Assembly: GCA_003024985.2 (NCBI GenBank)
Contig: PXIH01S0039624.1
DNA length: 10,888 nucleotides
Direction: 5' to 3' (one strand)
Source: Euperipatoides rowelli
Taxonomy: Eukaryota > Onychophora > Udeonychophora > Euonychophora > Peripatopsidae
Shown here: positions 1-7,571 of the stretch, piece after piece
Numbering within the stretch: the first letter of the stretch is position 1
Layout: each line of letters opens with the position of its first letter
The notes under the pieces: model-generated
Told to the model about the DNA's origin: nothing
Seen by the model: only the letters and a program-made list of their open reading frames with translations
Databases searched by the model: none
Position numbers and translations under genes: made by a program

Positions 1-2344
1 TAATTTTTATTTCAAACTTTAAATTGTAATTTTTAATGCTGTCAGCCCCACACTGATAGTATTCAGCTAAACCGTTGTGGTTTAATTTTTAAACTTATTT
101 ATATTGCTCCACAGTAGGAACTGTTATCTTAAAAATAGGTTTTAATTATTTTTTTATACAGCCCTTGTATTAGAATTGTATTTGTCATGAAGTTATAGTT
201 CTAATGTGTTCTGACCATCTTAGTAGTAATTTGGTATTGCATTTATTTAATTGTAGATTTCAAATTCATCTTTTCTTTCCACTCCTAAAGTGTGAGAGGG
301 AGCTGAGACATAAGTTTATGGTAATATATTTTATTTCACTTTTAATTGATATTTTTTTTACTTTATTGAAAATCGTTTTAAATTAAATTTATCCCTGACT
401 CTCACCATGTTTGTTTTATTTAATTTTTAAGTTGTATATTCGGCAAGTCAAGGGGTAGGGCTGTTATTTTGTTTCTATTTTTGATTATTTGCTGTTGTCT
501 CATTCTGACTTCATCTTTCTTTCCATTTAAATTTTGTTGTCATCATGTCAGCTTAAGTTGTAATTTTGGTCTTCTTATGTAGTAACAGTGCTTTGTAACA
601 ATTGTTTGAATGACTGCGGGTTAGATAGCAACATTTGCAAATATTTATAATTGAATTCTAAATTATTGTATTTGATTTTATTTGAATTAATATTTTAATT
701 TAACATTTGTTTATATTTTAATTATCAAGATTTATTTGGTGCTCATGATCAATAGATAGTGTTAGAGTAGTATTAAAAACATGATCAGTCTTTTCCGTGT
801 ATCAAATTGCCATTTGAAATAATTTTTTAATTAAATTGGCATTTTGTATTTACAATCAGACCGTCACTCAAGATTGAATGAATTAATATGCAAGTTTTGA
901 TTTATGAACTTTTGAATGTCTTATCGACAATTATTGAAGTCAACAGATATTGTGTTCTTTGGTTTAGGAATGTACTGTTCTATTTGTTTTGTGCAATACC
1001 CACTGAGATAATTTGATTTTATCTCACTTGCATTGTTCTTGAGTTGGAAGTACCATCCCTACCCTACTCCATCTTGATTTGGGATGGTGACTTATGGGAA
1101 TTTTAAGCCAAGAACCACAGGTTGCTCAGCTTATGTAGATACACTGAATTGGAGAAATTAATATGAAATGGATCTAATTTCTGAACTATTTATTGATTGA
1201 CCAATGGTTAACTAAACATCAACTAAGATAATGAAAAGCTGTGAGTTTATGTGGATAATGACAGGGAGTGAAGATATTTGCAGGGAGAAAAACTATTTAA
1301 GCTGGTACAGTAGATTATTAAGATACATTATCATGGAATTATCATAGGATTCAGATAATTATTATATAAATGATTAATGAAGAGAATTAAGTGAAGATTA
1401 TAAAAGAACTAAGAAAGAATTGTTGTTAAGTGAGTTCCTATGCAGCAGTCAATATGAGCCGATAACTGTTCCTGTATTAAGAAATCCTGTCTTTAAAATT
1501 AAACCTTGAGTAAAGACAGAATGCTGGTCGTAATGATGAAGATAATGACAAGATGATGAACCAAAATGAAGAATAGCTAATCAAGTGTTTTCCTGCAGAA
1601 TGAAGTTATCCGTCCAGTCATCAAAGTAAACTAAGACTCCTGTACAAGCAAACTTGAAAGAAAAATCAAAGCTGTACATGAATAAAGTTTGACATCATGC
1701 CAGCCCCGTGAGTGTTTTTAAACAATGGAAATCTTATTTGGAGCTGTCAACATGAATGTACGCCTACCGACTGACAAAAATTGTGTAAGTTAATTAAGGT
1801 AACTTTTCCCCCTTTTGGCATTTTTTATGTACAGTATAACTAAGTTAGATTGATCATGCACCATTGTAGAGTTGTTAAATTTTAGCATATGATAAGTTAT
1901 TTTTATTTAAACTTTGGATGCATTTTTAATTTGTTATAATGGTTAATACTTGAAGTGTTTAAAGATCATTATTGTGGTAAACTTATATGAACCATGGCCA
2001 TTATGGCTAAAATAAACTTAAATATGAATTGCTAAATCTCCGTGATGATGTGATCATTTAAAGGTGTGTGCAGGCATACCAATTGTATTTAATTGTCCAT
2101 TTTAGAGTTTTTATTTTTTATACAGTATTAATTGAATTTATTAAGTTATGTATTTAGTTAAATTTTAAATCATGTTTGATTTAATCAATTTAGTCAATAT
2201 TCAATATTTAGGCACATAGATAGGCTGCACTAAGATAATAGTAAGTCCTATTATCTAGCAAGGAGTCAAATACTTGTATGTGGCATAACTGAAGTCTCTA
2301 GTTTTTCTTTTGGAAATGTTGTGTTTCTCTTATGAATTAGGATG
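1..2344 (+). repeat. Large direct repeat, copy 1, left block
   Basis: This block realigns in the same orientation with 8047-10544. The first 52 bases are identical at an offset of 8046 bases. The offset has grown to 8200 by the block end, so copy 2 has gained a net 154 bases through several small indels. Similarity is uneven: about 94% by eye around 1140-1260 and clearly lower at 52-180 and 425-450. The block is AT-rich with many T runs and holds no long open frame. The true left edge of the duplicated unit is unknown because the match is already running at base 1. The repeat is read directly from the sequence. Calling it a tandem segmental duplication, rather than two dispersed copies of an unknown long repeat, is inference. 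Confidence 0.95.
1487..1519 (+). repeat. Short stem-loop kept in both copies (copy 1)
   Basis: CTGTCTTT (1487-1494) pairs with AAAGACAG (1512-1519) across a 17-base loop. The same stem with a 17-base loop occurs in copy 2. The loop sequence has diverged more than the stem. Confidence 0.5.
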
Positions 2345-2469
2345 TGTATCATATTACCAAAATTACCTAAAATAATGAGGGTGGTAGAGTGGACCAATCC
2401 ACAAAGATTGATAAAATTCCCAATCGAACCTATGACCATAAAGCCAACAGCAGTATACATATGTATGTA

Positions 2470-2510
2470 TGTATGCACATACACATATTAAATATGTGTA
2501 TGTGCATACA
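2470..2510. repeat. Near-perfect palindrome, 20-bp arms
   Basis: Bases 2470-2489 are the exact reverse complement of 2491-2510, with a single central A at 2490. The arms are made of alternating purine-pyrimidine steps (TATG, CACA, CATA). A short (ATGT) microsatellite lies directly upstream at about 2459-2473. The structure could extrude as a cruciform or fold as an RNA hairpin with essentially no loop. It most likely arose from a TA/CA microsatellite. It is close to the left edge of the copy-1-only block. Confidence 0.9.
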
Positions 2511-2895
2511 CATATTTAATATATGATTTATATAGATAGAGAATTCATATTTATATTTTAAAACAATCAGTTTGTTAATAACAGATAAATTATATAAATG
2601 TGTGAGGGTTGCATATTGACTATAAAAGGTTAAATTTGTAGCCTACAAATAATAGGTATTATTTTTTTAGTTGATCTTTTTAATAGTACATTTTGTATTA
2701 TTTTGATGTAAAACAATTTAAATGCAAAAGTAATAATGAAATTAATCGGTAAAATATTTTATTTCAAAATTATAATGGACTATCAGAGTGTCATGTCACT
2801 TTGGATGTGTAGAGACTGCAAAATGAAACTTACATATCTTGAAAGGGACTTTTACAAATTCCCTAGGTCATCACGTGAGTTCTGAGAACAAATAG

Positions 2896-3042
2896 AAAGG
2901 GAAAAGAAGACATAGTGAGGCAAAGAAAGACATTCGTTGGCTCCTGATTTACCAGGGAAACATATTTTAAATCGGTTAGTTTTACAAAGAGTTCCAGCCA
3001 ATTTGCGAAAATCTAATTGCTTCTAACATAACCAAGGAATGA
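2896..3042 (+). pseudogene. Decayed transposase-like helix-turn-helix fragment
   Basis: In one frame, bases 2896-3042 read as three short open pieces separated by in-frame stops at 2968 and 2977. The peptides include RRHSEAKKDIRWLLIYQ, then FYKEFQPICENLIASNITKE. The order of a basic stretch, D(I/L)RW..(I/V)YQ, a spacer and (Y)KE...I.ENL recalls the N-terminal helix-turn-helix of Tc1/mariner/IS630-type transposases. Upstream in another frame, an ATG at 2775 opens 36 codons to a TGA at 2883, containing CRDCKMKLTYLERDFYKF, so a frameshift near 2885-2895 is possible. No catalytic DDE region is visible. The family call rests on recalled motif resemblance only and could be chance. Confidence 0.3.
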
Positions 3043-3169
3043 CCAACCGTGTTTAAGACCACACATATGTATATGACATATACTAAGATTATGAATAGCT
3101 GATTGACCTGTTATAAAAGTGTAAAGAAATCATTAACAGCAAAAATAATCAATCATAGCAATATTCCGA

Positions 3170-3321
3170 TTTATTTTGTAAAGTGCCTAGTATTCAAAGT
3201 GGATCTTCATCCTCATTATACAAAGGATTGCTGCATACATCATTTTCCAAAAGTTCATACATGATAAGATTTTTGCATACATAAAGAATCATTGATATGA
3301 TACAGGAAGGCCTCAAAGTTA
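3170..3321 (-). pseudogene. Terminal-exon-like coding fragment
   Basis: On the minus strand a plausible acceptor, CTTACAG, ends at 3322. It is followed by 41 open codons and a TGA at 3196-3194. The predicted peptide contains MYELLENDVCSNPLYNEDED and ends in an acidic tail. An AATAAA (3175-3170) lies 18 bases after the stop, as expected for a last exon or the end of a processed transcript. The protein is not recognised. A second minus-strand frame is also partly open here, and the region is short enough for this to be coincidence. The fragment lies entirely inside the block that copy 2 lacks. Confidence 0.25.
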
Positions 3322-3470
3322 CTGTAAGTTAAATCTTTTCTATGATTTATTTAGACAGTAATTATTTTAATAGTAAGACAGAGCCAGAAACATCTTTGAA
3401 AAATAGACTCATAAACAATAAATGCTAGATAATATGTGGAGTGTTGAATCAAAACGCAACATGTCCACCA

Positions 3471-3482
3471 AGAACCAAAATT
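3471..3482 (+). repeat. Target-site duplication, left
   Basis: AGAACCAAAATT stands here and again at 3752-3763, exactly bracketing the SINE. This copy adjoins the A/T-rich 3' tail of the element. The exact edge within the A/T run is uncertain by a few bases. Confidence 0.85.
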
Positions 3483-3751
3483 TTTTTAAAAAAAAAAATA
3501 AATTTCCCGTTGATGGGAGAAGAAATGTATTTTTTTGTGTTTACTTAATAATTAATCATAATAAATCGCCAATAAATACACCAGAAACAGGTTCCTAGAT
3601 GTTAAGAAGGGCAGCGTACCGGGAAAAAACCCAAGGTGAGCTGTTATAGCTTAGGGAAAAAATCCTTTCCTTGACTGCCCTAGCCGGGGATCGAACCTGC
3701 ATATGTCTCAGGTTCATCGAGCAGAAACCCACTCGACCACGGAACCGAGAC
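3483..3751 (-). mobile_element. tRNA-derived SINE, full length with tail
   Basis: Read on the minus strand, the element starts at 3751 with GTCTCGGTTCCGTGG. It has an A box (3739-3728, TGGTCGAGTGGG) and a B box (3697-3687, GGTTCGATCCC) about 42 bases apart, as in class I tRNA genes. A non-tRNA body follows, including CTAGGGCAGTCAAGG and AGCTATAACAGCTCACC. It ends in an A/T-rich tail near 3483-3500. The acceptor and T stems do not pair properly, so this is a SINE head and not a working tRNA. Exact 12-bp direct repeats flank it, which shows LINE-assisted retrotransposition. At about 269 bp it has normal SINE length. The SINE family and its partner LINE are not identified. Confidence 0.85.
3687..3739 (-). 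promoter_or_regulatory. Internal RNA polymerase III promoter (A and B boxes)
   Basis: The A box TGGTCGAGTGGG (3739-3728) and the B box GGTTCGATCCC (3697-3687) both fit the consensus closely. Together they form the type 2 internal promoter of the SINE. Whether it is still transcribed cannot be told from sequence. Confidence 0.75.
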
Positions 3752-3763
3752 AGAACCAAAATT
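3752..3763 (+). repeat. Target-site duplication, right
   Basis: This is the second copy of AGAACCAAAATT. It abuts the tRNA-like 5' end of the minus-strand SINE. Both copies are identical over 12 bases, which suggests the insertion is not very old. Confidence 0.85.
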
Positions 3764-4650
3764 GATTACGGGTGGAAACATATTCTTTAAAGCGTTTCAA
3801 ACAGTTATCTATCATTAAATTTTTTTAAACTAAAAAAAATCATGTTTTAATTTAATCATGAATATTGATTTTTGTATACCATCAAGTTATAGAGTACTGT
3901 GTTTTTTGTGTTTCCTGAAAAATGAAACATTANGGACAATGTGCATTTTGATTCAACCCTCCTCATATTCAAACCAGTGTAACGAAGTAGTCTACATGCA
4001 TATGATATCTACATTATTTCTTATTTATTATGACCACAATCTTACAGTCCCGAAATCCCGAAAAACAATATTCGTCTAAAATAAAATAGAGTGATATTCT
4101 CATGCTATAGGTAAATTGTGCACAAACTCTTACAAACATATACCAGTAAACAAAAAACAAGCTAATTATTGGGTTATGATATATTTTTCTGGAGCTCCAA
4201 AACTAAGTTAGGGATAATTAGTATTTAACGATAATTATTATTTCATTCTTTTTATTTATATTTCATATGTATAATTATGATATTTATTTTTTATGTAAAT
4301 GTATAGTTATGCCACACTAGTATTAGTATAGACCTATACACAATACACATATATATATATTTTAAAGCAGAGTAAACGTAATAATATAGTAAAATGCATA
4401 TATCTTCTTTTTGTCAAAATTAGTAAAGGTAAAATATATCTTGGTTATTATTTCTAGTATAAAATATATATTTTGTGAAAATAATTTCATTTTGGTGAAC
4501 ATGATAAGAGAAAATATATTTGTGGTGTTCTAGGGATAGTGGGGCTTAAATCTCAGTACGTCTGACACTAAGATTATTCAGTCCAAACCAGTTGTCAGGA
4601 CTCTGAAAAGGAATCTCATACTTACCACTGACCTGAGCTGATAGTCGGGC

Positions 4651-4794
4651 ATGTTCAGCATCAGAATATATATTTTTTTTTGTCCAAGTTCAGAGTTTTG
4701 TTTACGTAATAATCATTGTATATGTTCAGCATCAGAATATATATATATTTTTGTCCAAGTTCAGAGTTTTGATTACGTAATAATCATTGTATAT
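4651..4794 (+). repeat. Tandem duplication, about 71-bp unit, two copies
   Basis: TGTTCAGCATCAGAATATAT begins at 4652 and again at 4723. Each copy continues through a T run, GTCCAAGTTCAGAGTTTTG and TACGTAATAATCATTGTATA. The two units differ by a few bases in the AT/T run and by GTTTACG versus GATTACG. High identity points to a recent local duplication. Short open frames across it on either strand follow from the duplication and are not taken as genes. Confidence 0.9.
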
Positions 4795-5106
4795 AATCAT
4801 AATCATCATAGTGTAAGGAATATCATTATAATAAATCATATGTGATGTATAATGTCCTGTATTTGCATGGTCAGAATTATGATGTACATTCCAAATAAAG
4901 GGTACGATTACTAGGTCTGCCACAAGTGTTTTATTTGAGATATAGTTTGCTGTTGAAATATTGATTTTTTTAAGTTAGTTAAGTCCAGTCTAATTTAAAT
5001 GGTTTAATTGTAGGAACACTCTAAATATATCTAAGTTAGCAAAGTTTCAAACATAAACAGAAATACATAAAGCCAAGTAAAATTCAGGTATATAATGTGA
5101 TACCCT

Positions 5107-5327
5107 TCTGTGTCCTCCTCTTGTAGGCTGTGACCCTATTTTTTGGCATTAACATTAGGTAAGATCTAAATAAATGTTTNTGTTACTGTGTCTGCTAGTT
5201 GTGTTAATTTTATTTGATATTTGATTTTTCAAGTTAGATAGGGGTGGGTGGTCCTGTCAATGATTTCTTAACTAACTTTGTCAGGTGTTAGTTATAGGAC
5301 ATTGACCAGTCTGTAACACACTTTCCT
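5107..5327. other. 221-bp segment absent from copy 2
   Basis: Copy 2 joins the sequence before and after this segment across a shared CCT (5104-5106 and 5325-5327). The pattern fits a microhomology-mediated deletion in copy 2. It would also fit an insertion in copy 1 with a 3-bp duplication, but no terminal inverted repeats are evident. The segment contains the microexon-like stretch at 5127-5158 and an N at 5180. Confidence 0.85.
5127..5158 (+). other. Microexon-like segment, 32 nt
   Basis: A pyrimidine-rich tract ending CTCCTCTTGTAG (to 5126) is a strong 3' splice-site match, and GTAAGA from 5159, preceded by ATTAG, is a strong 5' splice-site match. The 32 bases between them are open in one frame only (AVTLFFGINI, then AG). 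This is the clearest splice-site pair noticed on the plus strand. The call is inference: AT-rich introns contain many chance splice-like motifs, no host gene is visible, and copy 2 lacks the segment completely. Confidence 0.25.
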
Positions 5328-6039
5328 AGCTGCCAGTGGAGTTAAAAGATTAAAATAATCAATTTCTCCATCTTCTTATCCATCTTATACTAACTGAGAC
5401 GATAAATCAGGATTAGTAATCTGATCTGTGAGATAAGCAAATGTTTAGCCAAAATTGTATAGTGGTGTAGATTTAAATTAGAGATAGGTTTCCGACATAT
5501 TTGGCATCTACTGGGACAGGATTGAGCACCACCTGGTGGTGGAGTTTTGTGTGCCCAAGGTGTTAGAATTATTAAAAGTGATTTTTCTATAAAAAAAAAT
5601 GTTTTTTTGATTTTTTTCTAATTCTGTTATTACCATAAATTTACATTAGGAATTTTAATTTAGTTAAGTTAATGCTTATTTTAATTTTGACATCACCCTG
5701 TCCATTGGACACTCAATACTCATTCTTGCATTTATAAAATTGAATTTACTTTGAATTTCATTCTTCTACATAGAAGTCAGATAGCCTTACTAACTTTATA
5801 TTTTTTTAAATATGGTTGTAAAAATCCACCATGTTTTTGTGCCATGACCTTAGTGATGTCATTATGTGTTTGTGCATCTCAAAATGTTAGCCGTGGAAAA
5901 ATTACTTTCCCAGTTAAAACCCTTTATTTTTTACTTTTTATTTTTTGAATCGTTAATTTTGATGCTTTGCCATGATGTTGAAGTGTATTTTTAATCTTGG
6001 ATACCTGTGAAAAGTGATTTTAAAATTTTTCATTTTTGA

Positions 6040-6052
6040 GGGGGGGGGGGGG
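6040..6052 (+). repeat. Poly-G tract, 13 G
   Basis: This is an uninterrupted run of 13 G followed by AGG, unusual in such an AT-rich window. It lies just upstream of CCAAGATGGCC. Its length may vary between individuals or be misread by sequencing. Confidence 0.95.
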
Positions 6053-6215
6053 AGGCTATCCAAGATGGCCAACTTTTGAATTTTTTTTTCCTTTTTCTAA
6101 ATTTTTTTTGCTGATTGATTTTATTTGATGCTTCTGCATCTGAATTTAGTTTTTTTTTTTTAACTTTGTTGTTTTAACAACAATGATGGCCACCATAGAA
6201 ATTTTTCAAATTTTC

Positions 6216-6233
6216 AAAAAAAAAAAAAAAAAA
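6216..6233 (+). repeat. Poly-A tract, 18 A
   Basis: This is an uninterrupted run of 18 A after AAATTTTC. It could be the tail of an old retrotransposed sequence. No element body or target-site duplication was recognised around it. Confidence 0.9.
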
Positions 6234-6989
6234 TTGTGCGATCTTGGAGTGTGCAAAGTTTTTATTCTTTAAGTATAGTTGTGTTCTCTGGATTTATTTT
6301 GTTTTTTTAGTGATATTAGAAATTTCACTAATGTATATATGCTAAGTGTGAGTCAACATTTAGTTTAGTTTAATATTTGTCTGAGCTATTTTTTAATTTA
6401 TTTTTTAATTTTTTTAATTTGCTGTGATGAAATTCATGACTGTAGTGAAGTTTAAGAATGTTTTTGTGACTTTGTGACTGGGTAGTGTTGTTGATAGTGT
6501 TAAATTTTAGAATGTCATTAGAGTGTATTACATTGTATGTTTTAGTCATGGAAGTTGACTTAGTTGATATTTTAGATTCTGATCAAATCTTGTAATAATA
6601 TTTGAATCAAGCCTGTCATTTTTGTCGGAAATAACTGGGCCTTTTTCATGCTTTGAATTTTATCCTGAGTGTTGAGTTTCAATGTAAGTTTTGGCTGTGA
6701 CACTGTTAATTTATTTATTTTTTATTTAAAAAATAATGTCATTATAGTAGTTCACAATTAATTACTATTGAAAGAATGTGTTTCAGATGTGATTTTCAAA
6801 TTTTTTTAATATTTTAATGTGCTTGGGTACCATTCATTTAACTTTTATTTCTTCTAACACTTTGAAAACTCTTTTCTCTGTTGTTTTTATTCAAAAGCTT
6901 CCCCCATTTTATTTTTAATTTTTTTTTTGTTTTTGGGGATGATTTTGTCTGTGCCTTGTTTTTTTTCCTTTTCCAATTTAAAAAGGAAA

Positions 6990-7060
6990 TGGCGTCCACA
7001 GACTTTCATTGGATTTGAACCTGGTTCTGAACTTTTAAACCTTTTTACCAGACACTATTC
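6990..7060 (-). mobile_element. Possible degenerate tRNA-SINE head
   Basis: On the minus strand, GGTTCAAATCC (7021-7011) is an exact B-box match. About 37 bases upstream, TAGTGTCTGGTAAAAAG resembles a damaged A box and D arm. The T stem pairs at only two positions and the A-to-B spacing is shorter than usual, so this cannot be a functional tRNA. A/T-rich, A-run-containing sequence follows on the minus strand (to about 6900). No target-site duplication was found. It is unlike the SINE at 3483-3751 outside the B box. A chance B-box match is possible. Confidence 0.3.
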
Positions 7061-7241
7061 TAAATTTTAATTCCATCTTTTTGTTTTAATTATAATGCTT
7101 CAATTTTTAATTTAGCTTTATTAACTAATTTTTTATCTTTTTATTTATATTATGGACANTGTTAAGAGTATATGTTATTGTTTGTATGTTCTGCAAGACC
7201 TTTATCACATTGTATATTTCAATGTCTGACTTCATGAGTAA

Positions 7242-7571
7242 TTGGAGAGGTCAAAGGTTGCTAAAGACAATCTGGCTGTAAGAGAGAGAAAAATGAATGA
7301 GATCTTACAAGTAAATAGAAGGCTGAGAGAGGAACTAGAAGGGATGAATGTAGCACAAAGCAGGATGAAGAAATAAATTGTATGGTTGAGAGTGTACATC
7401 AAAATGCTACTGAATCCTAGGAGTAGGACTAGTGGGGATGTGAGTAATCCTCCCCATGGGAGTATATGTGGGAAAAATGAGAGAAGGTGTAGCCATGAAA
7501 TTGTCCTGTGCATATTTCCTAGTCAGGAGGGAATGGGCATCCTTTGTCCAGGTAGTGAACATGAGAGGTAG
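7242..7571 (+). pseudogene. Relic coding frame interrupted by one stop
   Basis: One frame stays open from 7242 (after a TAA at 7239) to a TAG at 7569-7571, broken only by a TAA at 7374. The first part encodes a charged, helical, coiled-coil-like stretch (for example RKMNEILQVNRRLREELEG, ending AQSRMKK). The second part is open for 64 codons and contains SRTSGDVSNPPHG and CGKNERRCSHEI. Base composition is purine-rich and less T-rich than its flanks, and AATAAA follows at 7577-7582. The protein is not recognised. It may be a fragment of a retroelement ORF or a processed pseudogene. The antisense 93-codon frame here is hydrophobic and is judged a shadow. Confidence 0.4.

Larger units (their letters stand above)
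2345..4929. other. 2.6-kb block present only in copy 1
   Basis: Copy 2 passes from the equivalent of base 2344 to the equivalent of base 4929 with only a few extra bases (AATTT). The block is therefore either an insertion in copy 1 or a deletion in copy 2. No convincing target-site duplication or terminal inverted repeat is visible at its edges, so the direction is undecided. Contents are a 20-bp-arm palindrome, a decayed transposase-like fragment, a minus-strand exon-like fragment, a complete SINE with target-site duplications, a 71-bp tandem duplication, a short (AT) run near 4349-4360 and one N at 3933. Bases 3764-4500 are AT-rich with nothing recognisable. Confidence 0.85.
4930..5488 (+). 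repeat. Large direct repeat, copy 1, right block
   Basis: Bases from about 4930 to 5106 match 10551-10727, and 5325-5488 match 10725-10888, where the window ends. Shared anchors include AGTTTGCTGTTGAA, AAGCCAAGTAAAATTCAGGT and CTAGCTGCCAGTGGAGTT. Between the two matching parts, copy 1 contains 221 bases that are absent from copy 2. The trinucleotide CCT stands at both edges (5104-5106 and 5325-5327). Copy 1 probably continues to match copy 2 beyond the window, so the right edge of the unit cannot be placed here. Confidence 0.93.
5489..7241. other. T/G-rich low-complexity region without a gene
   Basis: No open frame of convincing composition lies here. The plus strand is strongly T-rich, G exceeds C, and C is nearly absent over long stretches such as 6260-6600. 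It holds a short CACCACC/GGTGGTG inverted repeat (5527-5541), a 13-G run, an 18-A run, two ATGGCC-containing motifs (6064 and 6185) set in A/T-rich flanks, a possible tRNA-SINE relic and an N at 7159. Confidence 0.7.

Noticed and set aside
2266-2484. 72-codon minus-strand open frame
   Set aside because: It begins in the ATGT microsatellite and runs across the junction where the copies stop matching. Copy 2 gives no support and there is no recognisable protein character.
3683-3751. Functional tRNA gene on the minus strand
   Set aside because: The promoter boxes are good but the acceptor and T stems do not pair, and the sequence runs into a SINE body with target-site duplications.
3858-4079. 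73-codon plus-strand frame containing the N at 3933
   Set aside because: It includes an ambiguous base, has AT-driven residue composition and matches no domain.
4618-4626. U1 snRNA gene, from ATACTTACC
   Set aside because: The match ends after nine bases, and nothing downstream resembles the U1 stem-loops or Sm site.
4651-4923. Short open frames on both strands across the 71-bp tandem duplication
   Set aside because: The repeated peptides simply reflect the DNA duplication.
5751-5948. 65-codon plus-strand frame
   Set aside because: Its hydrophobic composition is expected from T-rich DNA. No ortholog, motif or second copy is available in the window.
7232-7513. 93-codon minus-strand open frame
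   Set aside because: It is the hydrophobic complement of the more protein-like plus-strand frame at 7242-7571, with low-complexity Ser/Leu/Phe content.
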